Shown: positions 8,418 through 16,383 of the stretch, one piece after another | How the letters are laid out: every line of letters begins with the position of its first letter | How positions within the stretch are numbered: position 1 is the first letter of the stretch | Assembly: GCA_036526255.1 (NCBI GenBank) | Contig: DATCYW010000050.1 | Coordinates: 1-40,604, forward strand | DNA: 40,604 bases | Direction: 5' to 3' | Origin: Malonomonas sp036526255 | GTDB lineage: Bacteria; Desulfobacterota; Desulfuromonadia; Desulfuromonadales; Geopsychrobacteraceae | Translations under genes and position numbers: made by a program | Notes under the pieces: model-generated | Databases searched by the model: none | Told to the model about the DNA's origin: nothing | Seen by the model: only the letters and a program-made list of their open reading frames with translations

Positions 8418-8451
8418 GCATACTGTATACGATCTTCCGCAGCCATGTCAA
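8418..8451 (-). promoter_or_regulatory. acnB promoter with GTATAC-type operator overlapping the -10
   Basis: On the minus strand TTGACA (8451-8446), a 16-nt spacer and TATACA (8429-8424) form a strong sigma-70 promoter. The -10 lies inside GTATACAGTATGC (8430-8418), which matches 12 of 13 bases of the element found at the mdh and icd promoters. A protein bound there would block RNA polymerase. Confidence 0.7.
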
Positions 8452-8606
8452 TCATCCACTCAGTGATTTCAGCTTTTCATTTACGGAACTTATCGATAGC
8501 GACAGCGCTGATAAAAATCCCCCGGCGCAAACTATGTGTCTTTATATGTCACATGCCCGTGAGATCCTCAATCCACATAGAGATTAAGCACTCAAGGAGA
8601 AAAGAC

Positions 8607-8876
8607 ATGTTTGAATTTCTGATGCTTACCAGTTTTGTCCTGATCGTCTTCAGCCAGCAACTACCGAAAGAAATCAGCAAGCAAAGAAAGCCAGCGGTAT
8701 CTGAACCGGACAGACAAATCATTTCAAACAAGGCAATCCAGGAGGTTTCGGAAACTGACAGAACAAAAAAACAGCCCTATCGAAATATCAACAGGGCTGC
8801 CTCTTCAAATTATGCGAGAAAAAAATTTACTGCAGAACTTTCAGTAACTCAACCTCAAAGACCAACGCTGAATTAG
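8607..8876 (+). CDS. Possible small membrane protein of unknown function
   Basis: 89 codons begin at an ATG with AAGGAG 8 nt upstream. The N-terminus is a single hydrophobic segment (MFEFLMLTSFVLIVFSQQL) followed by a hydrophilic, Lys/Gln/Ser-rich tail without recognisable domain. The last 50 bp run antisense into the 3' end of the PPIase gene, and the frame reads through that gene's terminator hairpin. That makes the tail suspicious and leaves the N-terminal part as the supported portion. The good ribosome site and the membrane-like start argue for a real gene; the overlap and lack of known relatives argue against. Confidence 0.4.
   Translation: MFEFLMLTSFVLIVFSQQLPKEISKQRKPAVSEPDRQIISNKAIQEVSETDRTKKQPYRNINRAASSNYARKKFTAELSVTQPQRPTLN
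8765..8799 (-). terminator. Terminator of the FKBP-type PPIase gene
   Basis: On the minus strand an AGCCCT/AGGGCT stem with a 14-nt loop is followed by seven T residues, 30-60 bp after the PPIase stop. Confidence 0.7.
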
Positions 8877-9513
8877 CAGGGATAACCGGCGGCGCACCAC
8901 GCTCGCCGTAAGCAAGTTGCGGCGGGATTGCAAGCTGCCACTTGTCCCCTTCCTTCATCAACTGCAGCGCCTCGGTCCAACCGGCAATCACACCGTTGAC
9001 CGGAAAGCTGGCTGGCTCACCACGCTTGTAGGAACTGTCAAACTCACTGCCATCGATCAGCGTACCGCGGTAGTGAACCTCAACGGTCGATTCAGCCTTC
9101 GGCATTGCCCCCTCGCCGTTATTCAGAACTTTGTACTGCAGACCACTGGCAAGAGTAACAACACCGTCCTGCTTGCCATTGGTGGCAAGAAACTCTTCAG
9201 CCAGCTTACTATTCCCTTCCGCTGCAGCTGCCATTTCCGCCATCTGCTTCATCTGCATTTCCTGCTGATAGACCGTCAGAATCTGCCCCATCTCTTCTTC
9301 AGTCAGCAGGGTTTCTGCACCCTGAAAAGACGCCTTCAGACCAGCGGCCAACTGCTCGGCATCAGCGGTAACATTCTGCCGCTTCATGTTCATGCCGATA
9401 TTCATGCCGATAGCGTAACCGAGCTTCTCGTTCTGGGTTTTAAATTTCTCTTCCGCGTAAGCGACCGTCGACAACAGGCCAAATAGCAGCGACAGCACTA
9501 AAATTCTCTGCAT
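8827..9513 (-). CDS. FKBP-type peptidyl-prolyl cis-trans isomerase, FkpA/Mip-like, periplasmic
   Basis: 228 residues. The signal peptide (MQRILVLSLLFGLLSTVAYA) is followed by an alpha-helical dimerisation domain (about 25-110: LGYAIGMNIGMNMKRQ..., Met/Gln-rich helix) and a C-terminal FKBP domain (about 120-228). The FKBP domain contains VEVHYRGTLIDGSEFDSSY, VIAGWTEALQLMKEGDKWQL and AYGERGAPPVIPANSALVFEVELL, all core catalytic and binding motifs. It should catalyse proline isomerisation and act as a folding chaperone in the periplasm. It stands alone between its own terminator and the kor operon terminator, so it has its own promoter. Whether to call it fkpA or mip cannot be settled from sequence alone. 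Confidence 0.93.
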   Translation of the reverse strand: MQRILVLSLLFGLLSTVAYAEEKFKTQNEKLGYAIGMNIGMNMKRQNVTADAEQLAAGLKASFQGAETLLTEEEMGQILTVYQQEMQMKQMAEMAAAAEGNSKLAEEFLATNGKQDGVVTLASGLQYKVLNNGEGAMPKAESTVEVHYRGTLIDGSEFDSSYKRGEPASFPVNGVIAGWTEALQLMKEGDKWQLAIPPQLAYGERGAPPVIPANSALVFEVELLKVLQ

Positions 9514-9547
9514 GATCTACTCCTCTAGTTTGGTTGATGAAAAATAT

Positions 9548-9577
9548 AAAAGCCCGGTGAATATACACCGGGCTTTT
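9548..9577. terminator. Intrinsic terminator of the korDABC operon
   Basis: A perfect 12-bp stem (AAAAGCCCGGTG / CACCGGGCTTTT) with a 6-nt loop lies 25 bp after the korC stop, flanked by A/T tracts on both sides. Confidence 0.85.
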
Positions 9578-9601
9578 GTATTTTTAAACTAGGAAAATGG
9601 C

Positions 9602-10156
9602 TTATTGTGCCGCCAGGAATTCCTTAACCTTCTGAAAGCCAACACTGTAAGCCTTCTTGTTCAGCTCGATAAAAGCTTCTGGAACTTTAGCCAGAACCGC
9701 TTTCTCGCCGGCTTCGCGAGAGACAACGTCGGTCAGGGCAATCATCGCACCCAGCGCGACCACGTTGGCAACGATCTCACGACCGATGTCCTCTTTGGCA
9801 GTCCGCATGATCGGGATCTGAACAATTTTAAAGTTACCGGCCGGGATCCGCTTGACGAAGTCAGAGTCAAGCAGCAGCAAACCACCTTCTTTAATACCGT
9901 TAGCGTATTTGTCTGCGGCTTCCTGGGTCATTGCCAGGCAGGCATCAACAATCGTTGCCTTCGGGTAATCGATCGGTGCATCAGAAATAATAACTTCTGA
10001 CTTGGAAGCACCACCACGCGCCTCTGGACCGTAGCTCTGTGACTGAACGGCATGCTTACCTTCGATGATCGAAGCAGCCTCAGCAAGAATAATCCCGGCG
10101 GTGATCAGACCCTGACCACCTGAACCGGAAAACCGAATTTCATATCTTTCCGCCAT
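9602..10156 (-). CDS. korC: 2-oxoglutarate:ferredoxin oxidoreductase, gamma subunit
   Basis: 184 residues of the 2-oxoacid:acceptor oxidoreductase gamma family: N-terminal FSGSGGQGLITAGIILAEAA, then SYGPEARGGASKSEVIISD, both family hallmarks. With KorA, KorB and KorD it forms the TPP/Fe-S enzyme that converts 2-oxoglutarate and CoA to succinyl-CoA, CO2 and reduced ferredoxin. AAGGAG precedes the ATG and korB ends 22 bp upstream. It is the last gene of korDABC. Substrate is inferred from the kor-type four-subunit composition (small ferredoxin-like delta subunit first) and the TCA-cycle neighbours. Confidence 0.93.
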   Translation of the reverse strand: MAERYEIRFSGSGGQGLITAGIILAEAASIIEGKHAVQSQSYGPEARGGASKSEVIISDAPIDYPKATIVDACLAMTQEAADKYANGIKEGGLLLLDSDFVKRIPAGNFKIVQIPIMRTAKEDIGREIVANVVALGAMIALTDVVSREAGEKAVLAKVPEAFIELNKKAYSVGFQKVKEFLAAQ

Positions 10157-10178
10157 GATTCAAGTCTCCTTAGAGGGA

Positions 10179-10994
10179 TCAGGCGCCTTTTGCGCGCTCA
10201 ATAACCTTAGCGTACTGTTCGCAGTACTCGGGCTTGTCTTCTTTGTAGAGAACACCAGTCAGAACCTTACCTTCAAGCTGCTCAGCGGTCATCTTAGCAG
10301 CAGCGGCAACTGGTACTGCGATCTCTTTCAGACGCTTCATCATGTCAACTACGCTACGGAATTTGTTGCGACGACCGTAGGCGGTCGGACAATCATCAAG
10401 CACTTCAATAATCGACATGCCCTTGTGCTTAATCCCTTCCACGATCAACTTGTCGATCTGCGTTGCATGAAAAGCGGTGGTACGTGCAACAAAGGTCGCA
10501 CCGGCACCGATTGCCAGCTTGCTGATGTCGAAAATCGGATCGGGGTTACCGTAAACAGTCGTCGATGCCTTGGCCCCGGTCGGAGTACATGGGGAGAACT
10601 GACCACCCGTCATACCGTAGATGTTGTTGTTCAGGATGACGTAGGTCATGTCGATATTACGACGACAAGCGTGAATAAAGTGATTGCCACCAATCGCGAC
10701 ACCATCACCATCACCACCAACACAGATAACTGTCATTTCAGGCTTGGCCATCTTAATACCGGTGGCAAACGCGGCCGCACGACCGTGAGCAGTGTGCAGA
10801 GTACAGTAATCCATATAACCAGGCAGACGACTGGCACAACCGATACCGGAGACCAGGGCAGTGTTGTTCTTTTCCAGACCACACTCTTCCATCGCGCGGA
10901 TCAAGCCCTTCATCGCAATACCGTGACCACAACCTGGACACCAGATGTGCGGCAGCTTGCCTGGGCGAATATGTTTTTCGTAATCGTAGGCCAT
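10179..10994 (-). CDS. korB: 2-oxoglutarate:ferredoxin oxidoreductase, beta (TPP-binding) subunit
   Basis: 271 residues. WCPGCGHG (residues 18-25) and the TPP/Mg motif beginning GDGD (94-97) and ending in NNN (122-124) are intact. IGCASRLPGY and HGRAAAFATGIK are typical of KorB/VorB-like subunits. It binds thiamine diphosphate and carries out the decarboxylation. The start ATG shares one base with the korA stop (TAATG), so korA and korB are translationally coupled. Confidence 0.95.
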   Translation of the reverse strand: MAYDYEKHIRPGKLPHIWCPGCGHGIAMKGLIRAMEECGLEKNNTALVSGIGCASRLPGYMDYCTLHTAHGRAAAFATGIKMAKPEMTVICVGGDGDGVAIGGNHFIHACRRNIDMTYVILNNNIYGMTGGQFSPCTPTGAKASTTVYGNPDPIFDISKLAIGAGATFVARTTAFHATQIDKLIVEGIKHKGMSIIEVLDDCPTAYGRRNKFRSVVDMMKRLKEIAVPVAAAAKMTAEQLEGKVLTGVLYKEDKPEYCEQYAKVIERAKGA

Positions 10995-12127
10995 TACATT
11001 ACCTCCTTGACCTGACCAATAATCTGACCAGGATTGATCGGCTCGCCGTCAACCCGATGGATACCGGCAATTTTGCAGGCACCTTTAGCTACCCGATCAA
11101 CTTCAAGAATCATCTGACCAAGGTTCAGCTCTGGAACGATAATCGCTTTGGCCTGCTGTGCCAGCGCAGCAACCCGCTTCTCAGGGAACGGCCAGAGGGT
11201 GATCGGACGGAACAGACCCGCCTTAATCCCTTCCTTGCGCAGCTCATTGACAGCGTAACGGGCAGAGCGAGCAGTCGAGCCGTAGGCAAAAATTACCACT
11301 TCTGCATCTTCGGTCTGATATTCCTCGTTCAGCTCGATGTCCGCCTGTGCGGCATCAACCTTGCGTATCTGACGACGCTGCTCAGCATCAACCAACTCAG
11401 CCTTGGTGGTCGGAAAACCATCGGCAGCCTTGTTCAAGCCGGTGACATGGAAACGGTACTCGGAACCGAAAGCGGCCAGCGGTGGCACATCGCCCTGGCT
11501 CGGGTCAAACGGCTTGTAATCTGCCGGAGCGCAGGTCGGTACGGTACGGTTGATGACTTCGAGTTCACCCGGCTCAGGAAACTCAATCCGCTCACGCATG
11601 TGGCCGACGATCTCATCATACAGAACCTGAACCGGCATCCGGTATTTCTCAGCCAGATTGAAGGCACGGACGGTCTCACTGAAGATTTCCTGACAGGAAG
11701 CCGGTACCAGCGCGATAGCTGCGTGGTCACCATGGGTGCCCCATTTGGCCTGCTGCACATCAGACTGACCAGGACCGGTCGGCATACCGGTCGAAGGACC
11801 GCCACGCATAACATTAATAATAACGCAGGGAGTTTCGGCAATGCAGGCATAGCCGATCAACTCCTGCTTCAGGGAAACACCCGGCCCTGAAGTTGCGGTC
11901 AATGCCTTCTGACCGGCAAGGGAAGCGCCGATAACTGATGCCATGGCAGCAATTTCGTCTTCCATCTGAATGAATTTACCACCAACCTTGGGAAGTTCTT
12001 CTGACATAACTTCCGCAACTTCGGTAGACGGGGTGATGGGGTAACCACCGAAGAAATTACATCCGGCATAAAGTGCGCCGAAAGCGCATGCAGTGTTCCC
12101 CTGTAAAAGAGCTACTTTTTTAGCCAC
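10994..12127 (-). CDS. korA: 2-oxoglutarate:ferredoxin oxidoreductase, alpha subunit
   Basis: 377 residues starting at a GTG with GGGAGG 9 nt upstream. Family motifs: GYPITPSTEVAEVM, QMEDEIAAMASVIGASLAG, TATSGPGVSLKQE, RGGPSTGMPTGPGQSD and HGDHAAIALVPAS, all typical of KorA-type alpha subunits with the pyrimidine-binding and transketolase C-terminal domains. The C-terminal region (FRPITLWPFPEKRVAAL) is the family's usual end domain. It lies 22 bp after korD and overlaps korB by one base. Confidence 0.95.
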   Translation of the reverse strand: MAKKVALLQGNTACAFGALYAGCNFFGGYPITPSTEVAEVMSEELPKVGGKFIQMEDEIAAMASVIGASLAGQKALTATSGPGVSLKQELIGYACIAETPCVIINVMRGGPSTGMPTGPGQSDVQQAKWGTHGDHAAIALVPASCQEIFSETVRAFNLAEKYRMPVQVLYDEIVGHMRERIEFPEPGELEVINRTVPTCAPADYKPFDPSQGDVPPLAAFGSEYRFHVTGLNKAADGFPTTKAELVDAEQRRQIRKVDAAQADIELNEEYQTEDAEVVIFAYGSTARSARYAVNELRKEGIKAGLFRPITLWPFPEKRVAALAQQAKAIIVPELNLGQMILEVDRVAKGACKIAGIHRVDGEPINPGQIIGQVKEVM

Positions 12128-12149
12128 GAACCGACCTCCCTATAGCGAT

Positions 12150-12344
12150 TTACAGCTTGTGAACTTTGATGGCGAAATCAGGGCAGCGCAACTCACACTG
12201 ATTACATGCAATACATGCATCAGCATTGGCAACCTTGACAACAAATGCATCCATCTCCAGAACCTTGGTGGGGCAGAATTCTACACAGATGCTGCACCCT
12301 TTGCAGTACCTTTCGATGATCTCGATTTCCGCTTTCGCGCTCAT
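12150..12344 (-). CDS. korD: 2-oxoglutarate:ferredoxin oxidoreductase, delta (2x[4Fe-4S] ferredoxin) subunit
   Basis: 64 residues from the ATG at 12344, preceded by GGAGAAGGA at the right distance. An in-frame ATG at 12395 would add 17 residues unlike family members and would place the strong ribosome site inside the gene. Two classical cluster motifs are present: C14-x2-C17-x2-C20-x3-C24-P and C44-x2-C47-x2-C50-x3-C54-P. It relays electrons from the TPP site to ferredoxin. It is the first gene of korDABC. Confidence 0.93.
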   Translation of the reverse strand: MSAKAEIEIIERYCKGCSICVEFCPTKVLEMDAFVVKVANADACIACNQCELRCPDFAIKVHKL

Positions 12345-12372
12345 GAGCGTCCTTCTCCTTTTATCCGTAATT

Positions 12373-12387
12373 ACTGTCAATGACAGT
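12373..12387. promoter_or_regulatory. 15-bp palindrome in the korD upstream region
   Basis: ACTGTCAATGACAGT is a perfect inverted repeat around a central A, about 30 bp before korD. On the minus strand it contains TTGACA. It may be a second operator or an mRNA-leader hairpin; nothing decides which. Confidence 0.35.
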
Positions 12388-12441
12388 CTGACCAAAGCGG
12401 CGGAATCCTAACATAAGCGGTGAACTTACGCCAGAAAAAAT

Positions 12442-12449
12442 TGTATACA
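12442..12449. promoter_or_regulatory. GTATAC-type operator half-site upstream of the kor operon
   Basis: TTGTATACAG occurs 98 bp upstream of korD, similar to the operator-to-start distance at acnB and mdh (about 90 bp). Only one GTATAC unit is present and no good -35 is visible at the same spacing, so this is weaker than the acnB, mdh and icd sites. Confidence 0.4.
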
Positions 12450-12540
12450 GAAATCTCCAGCCAACCCTATAAGTTGCCCGCCTCTGGGTACCACAATAAT
12501 CACATTATTCTTTAACAAACTGAAATCGCGGCCATAAAAC

Positions 12541-12569
12541 TAGAAGGGCAGCCGATGGCTGCCCTTCTA
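12541..12569. terminator. Intrinsic terminator of mdh
   Basis: A perfect 13-bp stem (TAGAAGGGCAGCC / GGCTGCCCTTCTA) with a 3-nt loop lies 20 bp after the mdh stop and is followed on the minus strand by TTTTA. Confidence 0.85.
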
Positions 12570-12588
12570 TTACAAACCTACGGACTGC

Positions 12589-13545
12589 TTAGAGCCCCAT
12601 GCTGCCGACAAGTTCCTTGACCGCAGCAACAGAGTTATCAAACATCGCCTGCTCAGTTGCATCCAACTTGAACTCGACAATTTTTTCGATACCAGCAGCG
12701 CCAAGAACACAAGGCACACCGACATAGAAATTATCGACACCAAACTCACCCTTCAGCAGGGCGCAGACAGGCAGAACACGCTTCTGATCCTTGAGGATCG
12801 ACTCAGCCATAGCTATGGCCGAAGAAGCCGGGCTATAGAAGGCGCTGCCGGTCTTGAGCAGACGGACAACTTCACCACCGGCATCTTTAGTACGGGCAAC
12901 CATGGCATCCATAACTTCTTTGGCCTTGGCGGCGCTGCCGTATTTCTGCTCAAGCAGCTCCATAACCGGGATGCCGTTGACGCTGGCATAACGAACCAAT
13001 GGAACCATGGTGTCGCCGTGACCACCGAGGGTCATTGCGTTGACGTCGCGGATCGAAACACCCAGCTCCCAGGCGATGAAAGACTGGAAACGAGCCGAAT
13101 CAAGAACGCCAGCCTGCCCCATAACACGCTCAGACGGGAACCCAGTGACCTTCTGACAGAGAGTAACCATGGCGTCCAGCGGATTGGAGATAACAATAAC
13201 AAATGCATCAGGTGCGTTATCACGGATGCCTTCGGAAACGGCGGTCATAATCTTGGAATTGACTTCGATCAGATCATCGCGGCTCATGCCCGGCTTACGC
13301 GGCAGACCTGCGGTCACAATAACAACGTTAGCGCCGGCGATGTCAGCATAAGTGTTGGTACCGCGCAGCTCTACATCGAAACCGTCAACCGGAGACGCCT
13401 CAGCGATATCGAGCATCTTGCCCTGAGGCATATCCTCGACGATATCGAACAGTACGACATCACCCAGTTCACGCAGAGCACAAAGCTGAGCCAAGACGCC
13501 ACCAATCTGTCCACCACCAATCAGAGCAATTTTAGGTCTAGCCAT
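12589..13545 (-). CDS. mdh: Malate dehydrogenase (LDH-like, NAD-dependent)
   Basis: 318 residues. The Rossmann nucleotide loop GGGQIGG (10-16) and the Asp at 34 that selects NAD are present. R83 in LPRKPGMSR marks malate/oxaloacetate rather than lactate specificity. D149 and R152 (GVLDSARF) and H176 (GGHGDTM) complete the catalytic set. It interconverts malate and oxaloacetate. The ATG has AAGGAG upstream. The gene is flanked by its own terminator and a strong promoter with the shared tandem GTATAC operator, so it is probably monocistronic although it lies between kor and icd. Confidence 0.96.
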   Translation of the reverse strand: MARPKIALIGGGQIGGVLAQLCALRELGDVVLFDIVEDMPQGKMLDIAEASPVDGFDVELRGTNTYADIAGANVVIVTAGLPRKPGMSRDDLIEVNSKIMTAVSEGIRDNAPDAFVIVISNPLDAMVTLCQKVTGFPSERVMGQAGVLDSARFQSFIAWELGVSIRDVNAMTLGGHGDTMVPLVRYASVNGIPVMELLEQKYGSAAKAKEVMDAMVARTKDAGGEVVRLLKTGSAFYSPASSAIAMAESILKDQKRVLPVCALLKGEFGVDNFYVGVPCVLGAAGIEKIVEFKLDATEQAMFDNSVAAVKELVGSMGL

Positions 13546-13632
13546 TTTCTCTCTCCTTTATAGATAATTCGCCAGCCGCAAATGGCAGGCCCGATATAAC
13601 CTTGTTTGACTGCGGAGTATCTAATTCATTAA

Positions 13633-13670
13633 CGGTGTATACAGTATACAAACAATTTTTGACTGTCAAG
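13633..13670 (-). promoter_or_regulatory. mdh promoter with tandem GTATAC operator
   Basis: On the minus strand TTGACA (13669-13664) is followed after 15 nt by TATACT (13648-13643), which lies inside TGTATACAGTATACA (13636-13650 on the plus strand). The whole 38-bp block is identical to the icd block except for one base. The position on the -10 suggests repression. GTA-TAC dyads of this kind are the published consensus of FadR-type GntR operators; the regulator itself is not in the window. Confidence 0.75.
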
Positions 13671-13726
13671 CGCCATTGCGCTTTAAAGTATATTTATCTT
13701 GATCTGACCAACGCAAGCCGCTGTAA

Positions 13727-13764
13727 GCACAAAAAAACCCGTCACAGGACGGGTTTTTTTGTGC
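13727..13764. terminator. Intrinsic terminator of icd
   Basis: A perfect 17-bp inverted repeat (GCACAAAAAAACCCGTC and its complement) with a 4-nt loop, including the A/T tracts in the stem. It lies 66 bp after the icd stop and could act in both directions. Confidence 0.85.
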
Positions 13765-13829
13765 TTCATTTTATGTCAGGACCAGTGCGTAACAGCGTCA
13801 CTGCGTATACCCATAGCTGGTCCAGGGTC

Positions 13830-16055
13830 TTACATCGCGTCGATGATTGCGTTAAAGGTCGCACTCGGTCGCATGGCCTTGTCGGCCTTGATCGGATCGA
13901 ACTTGAAGTAACCGCCAACATCAACCGGCGAGCCCTGACAATCGATCATTTCAGCATCGATCTTGGCCGCGTTCTTTTCGATCACGGAAGCGACTTCGGT
14001 AAAACGTGCTTTCAATGCAGCATCCTTATTCTGAGCAGCGAGAGCCTGTGCCCAGTAGAGTGCCAGGTAAAAGCTGCCGCCACGATTGTCAATTTCTTTG
14101 ACTTTACGTGAAGGAAGCTTCTGGTTCTCCAGGTACATGCCGATTGCAGCATCCAGGGTTTCAGCCAGGATGGCAGCCTTCGGGTTGTTATCTGCCTTCG
14201 CTGCCTGCTCCAGAGACGGAACCAGCGCACAGTACTCACCCAAGGAATCCCAGCGGATATGACCTTCTTTTAGGAACTGCTCAACGTGCTTCGGAGCTGA
14301 ACCACCGGCACCTGTCTCGAACAGGCCACCGCCGTTGATCAAAGGAACGATCGACAGCATACGAGCAGAGGTTCCCAGTTCGAGGATCGGGAACAGGTCG
14401 GTCAGGTAATCCCGCAGAACGTTACCGGTCACCGAGATTGCATTTTTTCCTTCACGCACCAGCTTGAGGGAGAAGTTCATTGCATCGACCGGAGCCATAA
14501 TCCGGATATCCAAACCCTTGGTATCGAACTCGGGCAGGTACTTGTTAACCTTTTTGATGATTTCAGCGTCGTGACCACGCTTTGCGTCAAGCCAGAAAAT
14601 CGTCGGCTCGCCAGAAGCCTTGGCGCGGGTGACAGCAAGCTTGACCCAGTCCTTGATCGGCACGTCCTTGGTCTGGCTCGAACGATAGATGTCGCCAGTG
14701 GAAACCGGCTGCTCGAGAAGAACGGTACCGGCGGAGTTAACCACCTGAAACTTACCCGCCGAAGGAGCCTCGAAGGTCTTGTCGTGTGAGCCGTACTCTT
14801 CTGCTTTCTGCGCCATCAGGCCGACGTTGGCGACGCTACCCATAGTCGCCGGGTTGAACTGGCCGTTCTTCTTGGCGTCTTCAACGATCGCACTGTAGAT
14901 CGTGGCGTAGCAGCGGTCCGGAACCATGGCGATGGTGTCCTGCAGTTGGTCCTGCAGATTCCACATTTTGCCACCGTCACGCACAACGTTCGGCATCGAG
15001 GCATCGACGATGACATCGTTAGGAACGTGCAGGTTGGTGATGTTCTTGCGTGAATCGACCATGGCCAGTGCTGCCTGGCCCTGGTAACAAGCATTGATGT
15101 CAGCTTCGATTTCAGCTTTCTTGTCAGCTGGAAGCTTGCTCAGCTTGGCAAGAATATCGCCCATACCGTAATTGACGTTGGCACCAATCGATTTCAGAGT
15201 ATCAGCATGCTTGTCGAGGGCAGCCTTGAAGTAAACCGAAACACAGTGACCGAACATGATCGGATCGGAGATCTTCATCATGGTTGCCTTGAGGTGCAGA
15301 GAGAGCAGCACACCTTTCTCTTTGGCCTCGGCAGCAGTCTTGGCATAAAACTCACGCAGCGCAGCAACCTTCATCACCGAGCTATCGAGAATTTCACCGG
15401 CCTGTAGTTTAAGGCCGTCTTTTTTCACGGTCACGTTGCCAGCGGCGTCAACAAACTGAATCTTGACGGTATCGGCCTTGTCCATGGTGACCGACTTCTC
15501 GGTCTCGTAAAAATCGCCGCCGTCCATGTGCGCAACGCGACACTTAGAGGTGCCCGGTGCAGGCCATGGCTGCATCATGCGGTGTGGATTTTTCTGAGCG
15601 AATCGCTTTACCGAAGCAGCGGCACGGCGGTCGGAGTTACCTTCACGCAGAACCGGATTTACGGCTGAGCCGAGACACTTGGCGAAACGGGCCTGCAGCT
15701 CTTTCTCTTCTGCGGTGTTCGCTTCTTCAGGGTAGCTGGGAATATCATAACCTTTTGCCTGCAGTTCCTTAATACAGGCCTGCAGCTGTGGGATCGAAGC
15801 ACTGATGTTCGGCAGCTTGATAACGTTAGCTTCCGGCTTTACGACCAGCTCGCCGAGCTGCGACAGATAATCTTCAACCTTCTGCTCAGCGGTCAACTTT
15901 TCCGGAAAGTTTGCGATAACGCGGCCAGCCAGTGAAATATCCATGGTTTCCACGTCGACGCCGGTGCCTTTGCAGAAAGCCTGAACGACCGGAAGAAATG
16001 CGTAGGTCGCCAACGCCGGTGCTTCATCAATTTCGGACCAAATAATTTTTGCCAT
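13830..16055 (-). CDS. icd: Isocitrate dehydrogenase (NADP+), monomeric type
   Basis: 741 residues, the length of the monomeric 80-kDa IDH family and nearly twice that of the dimeric type. Typical segments are IIWSEIDEAPALATYAFLP at the N-terminus, NSDRRAAASVKRFAQKNPH, NGGGLFETGAGGSAPKH and DNRGGSFYLALYWAQALA. It oxidises isocitrate to 2-oxoglutarate with NADP, directly feeding KorDABC. AAGGAGAG precedes the ATG. Its promoter carries the same operator as mdh, but the leader from the predicted start point is longer (about 180 nt versus about 90 nt for mdh). The leader contains an inverted TTGATC/GATCAA pair of unknown meaning. Confidence 0.96.
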   Translation of the reverse strand: MAKIIWSEIDEAPALATYAFLPVVQAFCKGTGVDVETMDISLAGRVIANFPEKLTAEQKVEDYLSQLGELVVKPEANVIKLPNISASIPQLQACIKELQAKGYDIPSYPEEANTAEEKELQARFAKCLGSAVNPVLREGNSDRRAAASVKRFAQKNPHRMMQPWPAPGTSKCRVAHMDGGDFYETEKSVTMDKADTVKIQFVDAAGNVTVKKDGLKLQAGEILDSSVMKVAALREFYAKTAAEAKEKGVLLSLHLKATMMKISDPIMFGHCVSVYFKAALDKHADTLKSIGANVNYGMGDILAKLSKLPADKKAEIEADINACYQGQAALAMVDSRKNITNLHVPNDVIVDASMPNVVRDGGKMWNLQDQLQDTIAMVPDRCYATIYSAIVEDAKKNGQFNPATMGSVANVGLMAQKAEEYGSHDKTFEAPSAGKFQVVNSAGTVLLEQPVSTGDIYRSSQTKDVPIKDWVKLAVTRAKASGEPTIFWLDAKRGHDAEIIKKVNKYLPEFDTKGLDIRIMAPVDAMNFSLKLVREGKNAISVTGNVLRDYLTDLFPILELGTSARMLSIVPLINGGGLFETGAGGSAPKHVEQFLKEGHIRWDSLGEYCALVPSLEQAAKADNNPKAAILAETLDAAIGMYLENQKLPSRKVKEIDNRGGSFYLALYWAQALAAQNKDAALKARFTEVASVIEKNAAKIDAEMIDCQGSPVDVGGYFKFDPIKADKAMRPSATFNAIIDAM

Positions 16056-16235
16056 GTGTCTCTCTCCTTAAGTTTTAAATACCAGTATTGCCCGAGGCGT
16101 AATCAAAGAATATCGCTTTCGCCTGTATCTACTGCTGCCAAAATTTTGATCGCATTGTAGCTGATCAACGCCCAATAATTCCGTTACAGGACAGCAACTC
16201 AGCCAGTGGCAAAACCGACTGAAATGACCGATCAG

Positions 16236-16273
16236 CGGTGTATACAGTATACAAACAGTTTTTGACTGTCAAG
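16236..16273 (-). promoter_or_regulatory. icd promoter with tandem GTATAC operator
   Basis: The same arrangement as at mdh: TTGACA on the minus strand (16272-16267), 15 nt, then TATACT within TGTATACAGTATACA (16239-16253 on the plus strand). The block matches the mdh block at 37 of 38 positions, while flanking sequences differ completely. Confidence 0.75.
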
Positions 16274-16383
16274 AATCTTTGAGCGTTACGATAAATTTAC
16301 CTAAAGCACTTCGGGCCGCCGACCTGGTGGTTAACTCTCAAACAAAAATTGCTAAGCTGGCGGTATCTACGGACAATAAAAAA

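Noticed and set aside
13805..13810. Another GTATAC near the 3' end of icd
   Set aside because: A lone hexamer with no tandem partner and no promoter nearby; expected by chance.
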